Assembly (NCBI GenBank): GCA_029882955.1
Contig: JAOUJX010000291.1
Span: 1 to 5,413 of the forward strand
Direction: 5' to 3'
DNA: 5,413 bases
From: Gammaproteobacteria bacterium
GTDB lineage: Bacteria; Pseudomonadota; Gammaproteobacteria; GCA-001735895
Below the pieces are notes generated by a model, which had not been told where the DNA came from, searched no databases, and was given only the letters and a program-made list of their open reading frames with translations. Both the position numbers and the translations under genes were made by a program. Positions 1 through 5,413 of the stretch are shown here, piece by piece. Within the stretch, counting starts at the first letter, position 1; each line of letters opens with the position of its first letter.

Positions 1-1
1 T

Positions 2-697
2 ATATTTTTTGATGAAATTCGCGAACTCGAACCGGTTCTACAAGCAAAACTATTGAGTCTGCTAGATACCCAGGAATTTCGTCGCGTCGGTGCCATAAAG
101 TCGCAAAAAGTCGATGTCAGATTTATAGCCGCTACTAACAAAATACTGTCGGGTGAAGTGCGCGCGGGCAGATTTCGCGATGACTTGTACTATCGTTTGC
201 AGGTTGTTCCGATCAACATTCCCCCGCTGCGCCAACGCGGGGAAGACGTGTTACTGTTATCCGAATATTTCATGCGCCGTTTTAATTCTCGATACGACCG
301 GAAAATCCGTGGCATTGAACCGGCCGTTTCCGAAATATTCACCACTTACCATTGGCCAGGAAATGTACGTGAGCTAGAGAACCTGCTAGAACGAATATTC
401 ATCCTCGAAACCGAGGATCAAATCCTGGTAAGTCATATCCCGCCACGAATTATGCGAGAAGTCGAATTAGGAAGCGGCGCATCGCCACTTTATCCAGAAG
501 ACATAGATGACAGATTATCATTCATCGAAGCCGATCATTTTCCTCCAGATGGGTTTTACGAAGCAACCACAGCATTTCAAAGACAGATGATTGAAAATGC
601 ACTAAGAACCACTCACGGCAACGTGACTTCCGCTGCCAGGATCCTAAACCTGTCCAGGCATGCGCTCCGCCATCAGATGAAAAAACTCGATCTATAA
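2..697 (+). CDS. Sigma-54-dependent transcriptional activator (NtrC family), C-terminal part, 5' end outside window
   Basis: Enhancer-binding activator that would use ATP hydrolysis to open sigma-54 RNA polymerase complexes. The reading frame is open from base 2, giving 231 visible residues. It begins at the Walker B segment IFFDEI (residues 1-6) and continues with LQAKLLSLLDTQEFRRVG. Sensor I is RFIAATN (40-46), the arginine-finger region is GRFRDDLYYRL (56-66), and sensor II is WPGNVRELENLLER (118-131). A Fis-type helix-turn-helix fills the C-terminus (about 205-228: GNVTSAARILNLSRHALRHQ). Walker A, the GAFTGA loop and any N-terminal sensing domain lie upstream, so the signal it senses is unknown. 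The TTG at 53 is an internal Leu codon, not a start. A sigma-54 promoter begins 118 bp after its stop, upstream of the AtuA-family gene, so this is probably the dedicated local regulator (inference). Family assignment is very secure; the identity of the ligand or partner is not. Confidence 0.96.
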   Translation: MFFDEIRELEPVLQAKLLSLLDTQEFRRVGAIKSQKVDVRFIAATNKILSGEVRAGRFRDDLYYRLQVVPINIPPLRQRGEDVLLLSEYFMRRFNSRYDRKIRGIEPAVSEIFTTYHWPGNVRELENLLERIFILETEDQILVSHIPPRIMREVELGSGASPLYPEDIDDRLSFIEADHFPPDGFYEATTAFQRQMIENALRTTHGNVTSAARILNLSRHALRHQMKKLDL

Positions 698-713
698 TCA
701 TCAACCGCGTGGA

Positions 714-735
714 TTGCGCGCTAGTTTGCGCGCAA
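714..735. promoter_or_regulatory. GC-rich inverted repeat, candidate upstream activator site
   Basis: TTGCGCGC (714-721) and GCGCGCAA (728-735) form a perfect 8-bp inverted repeat with a 6-base spacer. The right part is itself a perfect 12-bp palindrome, TTTGCGCGCAAA (725-736). It lies about 105-127 bp upstream of the predicted sigma-54 transcription start, a usual distance for an enhancer-binding activator site. It could also be a hairpin behind the activator gene, but no T-run follows. The symmetry is seen directly; binding by the upstream regulator is inference. Confidence 0.45.
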
Positions 736-744
736 ATAACCCTA

Positions 745-763
745 AATCGTGTTATGCGCGATT
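745..763. promoter_or_regulatory. Second inverted repeat, candidate activator half-site pair
   Basis: AATCGTG (745-751) and CGCGATT (757-763) form a 7-position inverted repeat with one G-T mismatch and a 5-base spacer. The right arm carries a TGCGCG word (756-760 and flanks) shared with the 714-735 repeat. Together they could form the paired sites that NtrC-type activators usually occupy. The centre lies about 87 bp upstream of the predicted transcription start. This is weaker than the first repeat and may be chance. Confidence 0.3.
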
Positions 764-801
764 ATAACTCCCTCTAATTCGTTCAAAATATTCAATAAAT
801 G

Positions 802-813
802 GATAGTTTCCGC
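802..813 (+). repeat. GATAGT-CCGC motif, related copies in the leader hairpin arms
   Basis: GATAGTTTCCGC lies directly upstream of the -24 element. Related words occur at 847-857 on the same strand (ATAGTCTCGCC) and at 870-861 on the opposite strand (GATAGTCCGC). The motif therefore brackets the sigma-54 promoter. It may be a protein-binding repeat or a by-product of the hairpin symmetry. The similarity is short and imperfect, so confidence is low. Confidence 0.2.
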
Positions 814-814
814 A

Positions 815-830
815 TGGCATGAAAGATGCA
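815..830 (+). promoter_or_regulatory. Sigma-54 (-24/-12) promoter of the AtuA-DUF4387 operon
   Basis: TGGCATGaaagATGCA matches the sigma-54 consensus TGGCACG-N4-TTGCA with two differences (C to T and T to A). The invariant GG (816-817) and GC (828-829) are in exact -24/-12 spacing. Taking the GC as -13/-12 puts transcription start near 841, about 48 bases before the first possible ATG at 889. The activator gene ending at 697 supports use by a sigma-54 enhancer-binding protein. Confidence 0.8.
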
Positions 831-846
831 TTTATCCACTAAATAA

Positions 847-869
847 ATAGTCTCGCCAGGGCGGACTAT
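847..869 (+). promoter_or_regulatory. Hairpin in the 5' leader of the AtuA operon
   Basis: ATAGTC (847-852) pairs perfectly with GACTAT (864-869). After a single bulged T (853), CGC (854-856) pairs with GCG (861-863), closing the CAGG loop. The hairpin would start about six bases after the predicted sigma-54 transcription start. It may stabilise the mRNA 5' end or be an operator seen as DNA. It leaves the start-codon region free, and no T-run follows it on the coding strand, so an attenuator is unlikely. Confidence 0.45.
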
Positions 870-888
870 CAAATTTAACCTTATCAGA

Positions 889-2265
889 ATGAGACTAATG
901 ATCATGGATTCGACAAAGATAATTTGTCCCAACGGGCATCTGGGATTTGCCCCCCTAAAAACTGAGAGCTTCAGGATCGGAGTGGCACAAAAACCAGATT
1001 TCATTGCCGCCGATTCAGGTAGCGACGATGTCGGGCCCGGTCCGCTGGGGTCCGATACCTCGACCAGCCCGCTAGCCTGGCAAGAGCATGATCTTGAGCA
1101 AATGCTGCTGGCATCGCGCGAACTTAATGTGCCTATGATAATAGGCTCCGCTGGGGATACCGGTAGCAACAGCCGGGTCGACCTGTTTGTCTCAATTATT
1201 CAGAAACTTGCTCTTAAGCATGGCCTGACAAAATTCAAGCTCGGATACTTTTATTCTGAAGTCGATAAAGAATATCTTCGTCAAAAAATCAAAAGTGGTA
1301 GCGCTATAACCGGCCTGGATGATCGACCATCATTAACCGAGCAAGAGCTGGATGCGACCGAGAATATTGTCGCCATGGCCGGTGTACATCCCTTCCTCGA
1401 TTTATTAGAACAAGGTGCGGATGTCATCATCGGGGGGCGCAGCTCAGATAGCGCAATTTTCGCAGCTGCAGCAATGAGCCAGGGGCATTGTGAAGCGGAT
1501 GCTTATTATCTTGGCAAGGTACTCGAGTGTGCATCTTTTTGTGCAGAACCCTATGGCGGCAAAGAGACCGTATTGGGTGAAGTCAATCCAGGAGAAGTCC
1601 TGGTAAGCGCGATGAGTCCCGCTCAAAAATGTACCATCGCTTCGGTGGCCGGTCATGCTATGTACGAGCGCTCAGATCCTTTTCATGAGCAGGTAGCAGG
1701 CGGTACGCTTGATATGACTCATTGTTCTTACGAGCAAACTGAAGAAAATATTACACGAATTACCGGTCAGACTTTTAAAACCGCCAGCGAATTCCGTGTC
1801 AAGTTAGAAGGCTCAGGGAAAACCGGTGAGCGTTTCCTTGGTATTGCAGGCATTCGTGACCCATATACGGTAGAAAATGTCGATAAGGTCATTGAATGGG
1901 CAAAAACTCAGGTACGTGAAAAATTCGGCGATGAGGGATACGAACTTTATTATAGTGTTTATGGCAAAAATGGCGTCATGGGGGATTTGGAACCGGTTAA
2001 GCATTCTAAATCACACGAACTATGCGTCGTGGTTCAGGCGGTCGCACCAAGTGCCGAAATAGCCGAGGAAATTTGCATGACTGCGACTCGGCAAATGTTT
2101 TACGCCCGCCTCGATGACGTAAAAGGCACCGCCGGCTCGGTTTCGTTCATTCTTGATGAGGTCGTCGCCACTAGCCCCGCCTATCGCTGGACTATTAATC
2201 ACACCGTGGCAATCGATGACCCACTTGAACTTTTTCCACGACACATGATCGAGGCTGGAATCTGA
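889..2265 (+). CDS. Acyclic terpene utilisation AtuA-family protein (DUF1446 type)
   Basis: A 458-residue soluble protein of the AtuA/DUF1446 family, whose biochemical reaction is to my knowledge not established. The name comes from the acyclic terpene (citronellol/geraniol) cluster of Pseudomonas, but many short members like this one lie outside terpene clusters. Family-like segments are ADSGSDDVGPG (41-51), IIGSAGDTGS (84-93), the glycine-rich VIIGGRSSDSAIFAA (179-193), LGIAGIRDPYTVENV (317-331) and the C-terminal YRWTINHTVAIDDPLEL (432-448). There is no signal peptide or membrane segment. It resembles the roughly 450-residue forms that pair with a separate DUF4387 protein, rather than the longer AtuA proper. 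The DUF4387 gene starts one base after its stop. In-frame ATGs lie at 889, 898 and 904. None has a strong ribosome site, but GAG at 891-893 would serve 898 or 904, and a start at 904 (MDSTKIICPNG) looks closest to the usual N-terminus. Expression is likely from the sigma-54 promoter at 815-830. Family call secure; substrate unknown. Confidence 0.93.
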   Translation: MRLMIMDSTKIICPNGHLGFAPLKTESFRIGVAQKPDFIAADSGSDDVGPGPLGSDTSTSPLAWQEHDLEQMLLASRELNVPMIIGSAGDTGSNSRVDLFVSIIQKLALKHGLTKFKLGYFYSEVDKEYLRQKIKSGSAITGLDDRPSLTEQELDATENIVAMAGVHPFLDLLEQGADVIIGGRSSDSAIFAAAAMSQGHCEADAYYLGKVLECASFCAEPYGGKETVLGEVNPGEVLVSAMSPAQKCTIASVAGHAMYERSDPFHEQVAGGTLDMTHCSYEQTEENITRITGQTFKTASEFRVKLEGSGKTGERFLGIAGIRDPYTVENVDKVIEWAKTQVREKFGDEGYELYYSVYGKNGVMGDLEPVKHSKSHELCVVVQAVAPSAEIAEEICMTATRQMFYARLDDVKGTAGSVSFILDEVVATSPAYRWTINHTVAIDDPLELFPRHMIEAGI

Positions 2266-2266
2266 A

Positions 2267-2602
2267 ATGAGCAACAGCAAAACCACATCAAAATTATCGG
2301 GCCTGGCCAAGACTATTCGTAGCAAGAATGCCGGCGTCGATAAAATTACCTTCGATATTATTTTTCGTGACCGCGAAAACTACGAGCTGGTTAAAAACAG
2401 CGGCTGCCTGACCAGAGAAACGATTTGCCAGCTTTACGGAATTGAAGATAAGAGAATTTCTGACTTTGTCGAATTCGATCCAGCCTATGCGATTAAATTT
2501 ACTATCTATAGAAATCGCCCGAGTGGCTCTGCCGGTGACCCGGATATCTTTGGCGCTCAGCAATATGCCCCGTTACTGGACATTGAAGTACCCCTGCCCT
2601 AA
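2267..2602 (+). CDS. DUF4387 domain-containing protein, partner of the AtuA-family protein
   Basis: A small soluble protein of 111 residues, about the full length of the DUF4387 family. Recognisable segments are IRSKNAG (17-23), ITFDIIFRDRENYELVKNSG (27-46), LTRETICQLYGI (48-59), FVEFDPAYAIKFTI (67-80), and the signature GSAGDPDIFGAQQYAPLLDI (87-106). The start ATG follows the AtuA-family stop with a single base between, so the two genes are almost certainly cotranscribed and translationally coupled. GGA at 2258-2260 is a plausible ribosome site inside the upstream gene. DUF4387 genes commonly sit next to AtuA/DUF1446 genes, which suggests two subunits of one enzyme (inference). The family function is not established as far as I know. 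The conserved acidic, Arg and Gln residues in the signature are candidates for an active-site contribution. No intact plus-strand gene follows. Confidence 0.92.
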   Translation: MSNSKTTSKLSGLAKTIRSKNAGVDKITFDIIFRDRENYELVKNSGCLTRETICQLYGIEDKRISDFVEFDPAYAIKFTIYRNRPSGSAGDPDIFGAQQYAPLLDIEVPLP

Positions 2603-2718
2603 TTATGCCTTGTTTCTTCACAGGCACCGATACGGCTAGCGATCAGTTACCCAGATAACCTCTAGTTCTAGTAGTGACTTATTAGACGCTAGTACCTGGA
2701 CTGCTCTATTTTTTACCG
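2603..2718. other. Intergenic stretch, no gene recognised
   Basis: This stretch lies between the DUF4387 stop and the first recognisable transposase sequence. It holds no convincing coding frame. TGCCT (2606-2610) and AGGCA (2622-2626) make a 5-bp hairpin with an 11-base loop just after the stop. Without a following T-run it is only a weak end-of-transcript candidate. The true left edge of the insertion-sequence remnant may lie somewhere here but cannot be placed. Confidence 0.5.
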
Positions 2719-3051
2719 CCAAGGCAAATCTCTATGTCGCGGTTCGACATTTGGGATAATGCCGTTGTTGAAAGCTTCTTCGGTAGTTTTAAGCAGGAAC
2801 GGGTGCAATGGAAAAGTTATCAAAGTCGCCTGGAAGCGCAGCCGGATATATAGCAATACATCGCCGTCTTTTATATCGGTTACCGATTACATTCGACGCT
2901 GGATTATGTCAGCCCGAATGAATATGAAAGACGATTTAATGAGCTCCTTGGCTACGCAGACATCTGCCGCGTTAAGAAAGTGATGCAGCGATTATTGTAT
3001 CGCTTGAGTCAAAGTCAATATATGTGGGATTCTTATGAACTCATAGTGTAA
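2719..3051 (+). pseudogene. IS3-family transposase (OrfB, DDE integrase core) 3' remnant
   Basis: In the frame of the ATG at 2734, the translation reads ISMSRFDIWDNAVVESFFGS, then FKQERVQWKSYQSRLEAQPD, a TAG stop at 2851-2853, and QYIAVFYIGYRLHSTLDY, VSPNEYERRF. This is the C-terminal part of IS3-family OrfB, which normally carries SMSRxGNCWDNAxxESFF and RRHSxLGYLSPxEFE. The last catalytic Glu of the DDE triad is present (2770-2772). Decay is plain. The 5' portion with both Asp residues is missing, the SMSRxGNCWDN motif is one residue short, and TAG replaces an expected Phe-type position. The frame then stays open for about 40 codons past the family core to TAA at 3049-3051; this tail is not recognisable to me. 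No terminal inverted repeats or target duplication could be placed. It is a dead relic in the gap between convergent gene sets. Confidence 0.88.
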
Positions 3052-3077
3052 TCCAGGCTCGTCAAGTTCGATTTCGT

Positions 3078-3155
3078 AAAAAAAAGGTGCTCATAAATTT
3101 AGAATGCTCACTTAATTAGTTAAAAATCGATTCTTAAAACGAAGTTAAGCACCTT
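3078..3155 (-). terminator. Candidate long-looped terminator after the MmgE/PrpD gene
   Basis: Read on the minus strand, AAGGTGCT (3155-3148), ending right before the stop codon, can pair with AGCACCTT (3091-3084). GC-containing pairing is followed by eight Ts (3085-3078), the outermost of which overlap the arm. The U-tract position fits an intrinsic terminator for the minus-strand genes. The 56-base loop is far larger than usual, although smaller AT-rich stems within it, such as CTTAA with TTAAG, could compact it. The 3052-3144 stretch otherwise holds only AT-rich sequence and a TGCTCA direct repeat (3088-3093 and 3105-3110). Confidence 0.35.
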
Positions 3156-4482
3156 GCGTTTGCGCACAGATTAAATCGAGAAACGCTTCCATTTGATTGC
3201 CATACCCTAATTCATCAACCGCTTTTTCAATATCACGCGCTCTCGATTCACCCGTTAACGGCGCTGTGAAGTGCTGAAATTTATCTCGAATTTCAGTATC
3301 ACTCAAATGATCTTCTGGATCACCACGTGCTTCTGTAGAATTCGACTCAAAACGTTCGCCTTTTTTTGTATTAATTGCAACCCGTGCAATTCGATTGGCC
3401 GGAAATACGCCATTGTAGACCTCGTCTTCGATCAATTTCATCGAACTGGCCAGTCGCTGAACTTCGGGGTTTGCGAATGCGCTTTGACTGACCTGCTCGG
3501 GGCCCAATGCACCATACACCAATGCTGCCGCAGTCGGATAAGGCAGAGAGTATTGCGCCTCTTCAGTCGTTTTCGGCAAGGCTGTAGCCAGGCGTTTGGC
3601 TTCGTGAAAGGTAGTGACCTCGATATCTTCGATCATCTCGGCACTGAGCTTATGTTCTCGGCATAGAGACAATGTAGCCTCGACTGCCGGTTGCGCCCAG
3701 CGGCACACCGGATAGGGTTTGAAGTATTGCTCCTTGACGTACCAACGCTCGCCGAGGTCTGCCCAGAGGTCAGCAACTTCGTCCGACTCTATCGTTAGCG
3801 ATGGTGCGCCGGTATAGCCCTTCGCTGCCAGATAAGCCGCGCTAACCCCAGCCATCGAACCCCAGCCTGAGCCGTCTTTGACCATGGTCGGTGCATCGAT
3901 TGCACGCATCATCTGGCTGCGTGGGCCATGGTATTCTGCAATACCAATTGCTTCTCGAGTTTTAGCACTATCGAGTCCTAATGTACGTGCACCGAGCGCG
4001 GCGCAGGCGACTGCAACCCAGGCCCCCGAGGTGTGGTAATCACAGGCGGTACGATGCAACGCGATGCCGGCACGTGAGCCAAGTTCGTAGCCAATCAGTA
4101 ACGAGGTTAAGAATTCGCGTTCGTCGTTCTTGCGTTCGCTTTCGGTAAAGGCGAGCAATGCCGGTAGCACGCCGCAACCGACATGCCCTTTGGTGAGCTT
4201 CTGGCCATCGTGCGCATCCATCGAGTCGATCATGGTCGCATTCGCGAGGGCCGCACCCGCGGGGCTCACGTCTCGCGAATCGAATAATAGCCGCGCCGAC
4301 TTGCGCCCGGCACCGAAGTGATCAAGTGCATGCTCACGTATGATCTGCGATAAGGGCGTGGCTGATCCGGCGGCCGCGACACCGATGAGGTCAAGCAGGC
4401 AGCGTCGTACAAAATATAAAGATTCGTCGGGGATATCTTCGTAGCGCAGTGAATGCACGAAATCGTTGAAAGACATTGTCAT
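3145..4482 (-). CDS. MmgE/PrpD family protein
   Basis: A complete cytoplasmic protein of 445 residues, the usual length for MmgE/PrpD. The family includes 2-methylcitrate dehydratase, cis-aconitate decarboxylase and iminodisuccinate epimerase. The helical N-terminal domain carries the active-site-like stretch DSMDAHDGQKLTKGHVG (86-102, with D89, D92 and H100) and K202 in MVKDGSGWGSMAG. The C-terminal domain begins around FKPYPVCRWAQPAVEA (254-269), and QYSLPYPTAAAL (310-321) is a typical family segment. Many relatives read CRWxHxAIDA where this has CRWAQPAVEA, so Q264 replaces a common His; this comes from memory and needs alignment. The ATG at 4482-4480 overlaps the upstream threonine aldolase stop as ATGA, implying translational coupling. 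A second ATG two codons on (M3) is an alternative start. The stop lies just before a possible terminator. Family call secure; substrate unknown, so no symbol is given. Confidence 0.94.
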   Translation of the reverse strand: MTMSFNDFVHSLRYEDIPDESLYFVRRCLLDLIGVAAAGSATPLSQIIREHALDHFGAGRKSARLLFDSRDVSPAGAALANATMIDSMDAHDGQKLTKGHVGCGVLPALLAFTESERKNDEREFLTSLLIGYELGSRAGIALHRTACDYHTSGAWVAVACAALGARTLGLDSAKTREAIGIAEYHGPRSQMMRAIDAPTMVKDGSGWGSMAGVSAAYLAAKGYTGAPSLTIESDEVADLWADLGERWYVKEQYFKPYPVCRWAQPAVEATLSLCREHKLSAEMIEDIEVTTFHEAKRLATALPKTTEEAQYSLPYPTAAALVYGALGPEQVSQSAFANPEVQRLASSMKLIEDEVYNGVFPANRIARVAINTKKGERFESNSTEARGDPEDHLSDTEIRDKFQHFTAPLTGESRARDIEKAVDELGYGNQMEAFLDLICAQTQGA

Positions 4483-5413
4483 TTAAAATACTCGGTAACC
4501 GCTTTGATAACCCGTTCGATATCATCTGCGCTAACATCGAGGTGAGTGACCATTCGCATGGCAGGCACTCCGCCGCCGATTAAAATACCCTGTTCAGACA
4601 GACAGTTTCGTAATGCCGCATGATGCACCACAGGGGGTGTCAGAAATACCATGTTGGTATTGTTTTTCACACTCAGGCATTCGATGTTCGAGAGGCCTTC
4701 GGTCAGACGTTTTGCATTAACGTGATCTTCAGCCAGTCGCCCGATATTGTTTTCGAGCGCGTAGATACCGCAAGCAGCAAGAATGCCACACTGACGCATG
4801 CCGCCACCGACGAGCTTACGTGCTCGTCGGGCGCGGCGAATAAAGTCGGCTGTGCCGCTCAATACCGAGCCTATCGGTGCACCAAGCCCTTTCGATAGAC
4901 AAAGCGATATGCTGTCAAATGGTGCTGCGAGCTCACCAGGCACCAGGCCCAGTGACACCGCCGCGTTCATCAGGCGCGCACCATCGAGATGGGCTAACAA
5001 TCCATGACTGCGGGCGGTGTCGACCAGCATATTAATATGTGCGGGAGCCTGCACTGCACCGCTCGTTGTGTTCTCAAGACATAACAGGCGCGAAATTGGA
5101 TAATGTGGATCGTCTGCTTTAATCGCCGCATTTACCTGCTCCACCTGCAGACTGCCACTACCATCAACCGGTAACCCACAGGAGGCGATACCGCCGAGTA
5201 CTGAAGGGCCACCGGCTTCGTCCATATAGATGTGGTATTGATCACCGATGATATATTCGTCACCGCGGCCACAATGACTTAACATCGCCACCAGGTTACT
5301 TTGCGTGCCGCTGGACAAAAACATTGCGGCCTCTTTGCCGAGCATATCAGCGGTCATCGCTTCGAGCCGATTAACCGTTTCGTCTTCGCCATAAACATCG
5401 TCACCCACCGTCG
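4479..5413 (-). CDS. ltaE: Low-specificity L-threonine aldolase, N-terminus outside window
   Basis: PLP-dependent fold-type I lyase that cleaves L-threonine or L-allo-threonine, and other beta-hydroxy-alpha-amino acids, to glycine and an aldehyde. The frame is open to the window edge. The GTG at 5408 is the internal Val of the family motif VGDDVYGEDETVNRLE, not a start, and about 20-30 residues are missing. Counting that Val as 1: SSGTQSN (32-38) for the phosphate and cofactor pocket, the HIYMDEAGGPSVLGG segment (59-73), HLDGARLMNA (140-149) with the PLP-binding Asp, the Schiff-base Lys K173 in LCLSKGLGAPIGSVL, and KLVGGGMRQ (198-206) with R205. The C-terminal GGGVPAMRMVTHLDVS segment is also typical. 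About 309 residues are present against about 333 for E. coli LtaE. Its TGA overlaps the MmgE/PrpD ATG by four bases, so both are read from one transcript starting beyond the window. All catalytic landmarks visible here look intact. Confidence 0.95.
   Translation of the reverse strand, partial: TVGDDVYGEDETVNRLEAMTADMLGKEAAMFLSSGTQSNLVAMLSHCGRGDEYIIGDQYHIYMDEAGGPSVLGGIASCGLPVDGSGSLQVEQVNAAIKADDPHYPISRLLCLENTTSGAVQAPAHINMLVDTARSHGLLAHLDGARLMNAAVSLGLVPGELAAPFDSISLCLSKGLGAPIGSVLSGTADFIRRARRARKLVGGGMRQCGILAACGIYALENNIGRLAEDHVNAKRLTEGLSNIECLSVKNNTNMVFLTPPVVHHAALRNCLSEQGILIGGGVPAMRMVTHLDVSADDIERVIKAVTEYFK

Noticed and set aside
53..697. TTG at 53 as the start of a 214-residue protein
   Set aside because: The frame is open to base 2 and encodes the Walker B segment upstream, so the TTG is an internal Leu of a longer activator.
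792..1169. Minus-strand open frame of 125 codons covering the promoter region and the AtuA start
   Set aside because: Low-complexity Ser/Pro-rich translation without family resemblance; it is antisense to a well-supported gene and its promoter.
2020..2325. Minus-strand open frame across the AtuA-DUF4387 junction
   Set aside because: Antisense shadow of two recognisable genes, with no domain signal or upstream ribosome site.
2606..2626. Hairpin after the DUF4387 gene as an intrinsic terminator
   Set aside because: Five base pairs with an 11-base loop and no T-run; too weak to call as a terminator feature.
2759..2983. Open frame of 74 codons overlapping the transposase relic
   Set aside because: It is in a different frame from the recognisable IS3 sequence and shows no protein-family similarity.
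2695..3057. CCTGGA (2695-2700) and TCCAGG (3052-3057) as terminal inverted repeats of the insertion sequence
   Set aside because: Only six bases match, the flanks diverge, and the element is clearly truncated on the left, so this may be chance.
3271..3666. Plus-strand open frame of 131 codons inside the MmgE/PrpD gene
   Set aside because: Cys/Phe-rich antisense translation with no recognisable domain; the opposite strand encodes a clear MmgE/PrpD protein.
5406..5408. GTG as the start codon of the threonine aldolase
   Set aside because: It encodes the Val of the conserved VGDDVYGED motif, which normally lies 20-30 residues into the protein; the frame continues to the window edge.
1..5413. 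CRISPR array, tRNA or rRNA genes, attachment sites, toxin-antitoxin or defence genes
   Set aside because: No regularly spaced repeats, tRNA-like cloverleaf, rRNA sequence or defence-type protein was seen on either strand.

Overview
The window looks like a chromosomal segment of a Gram-negative bacterium, most likely a proteobacterium and plausibly a gammaproteobacterium. This is inferred from the NtrC-type sigma-54 activator, a well-spaced -24/-12 promoter, an IS3-family remnant and moderate base composition. No marker gene fixes the taxon. Genes use the standard code.

Left part (1-888): the window opens inside a sigma-54-dependent activator, of which the second half of the AAA+ domain and the C-terminal Fis-type helix-turn-helix are visible. 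The 191-bp gap after it holds two GC-rich inverted repeats (714-735 and 745-763) that could be activator sites. It also holds a near-consensus sigma-54 promoter, TGGCATGaaagATGCA at 815-830, with the diagnostic 10-bp GG-to-GC spacing. A stable hairpin (847-869) lies just after the predicted start of transcription.

Middle part (889-2602): a tight two-gene operon encodes an AtuA-family (DUF1446-type) protein and a small DUF4387 protein, one base apart. To my knowledge the reaction of this pair is not established. Here it appears to be a sigma-54-controlled unit, with its likely activator encoded directly upstream. This is the best candidate in the window for an undescribed catabolic system.

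Convergent gap (2603-3144): 542 bp without an intact gene. It contains the decayed 3' end of an IS3-family transposase (about 2719-3051), missing its 5' part and interrupted by an in-frame TAG. A long-looped, U-tract terminator candidate for the minus-strand genes follows.

Right part (3145-5413, minus strand): a low-specificity threonine aldolase, cut at its N-terminus by the window edge, overlaps an MmgE/PrpD-family gene by ATGA. The two are therefore probably one transcript, reading towards the AtuA operon. They suggest small-molecule catabolism (beta-hydroxy-amino acid cleavage plus a hydro-lyase, epimerase or decarboxylase-type step). Whether they share a pathway with the AtuA/DUF4387 pair cannot be told from the sequence.
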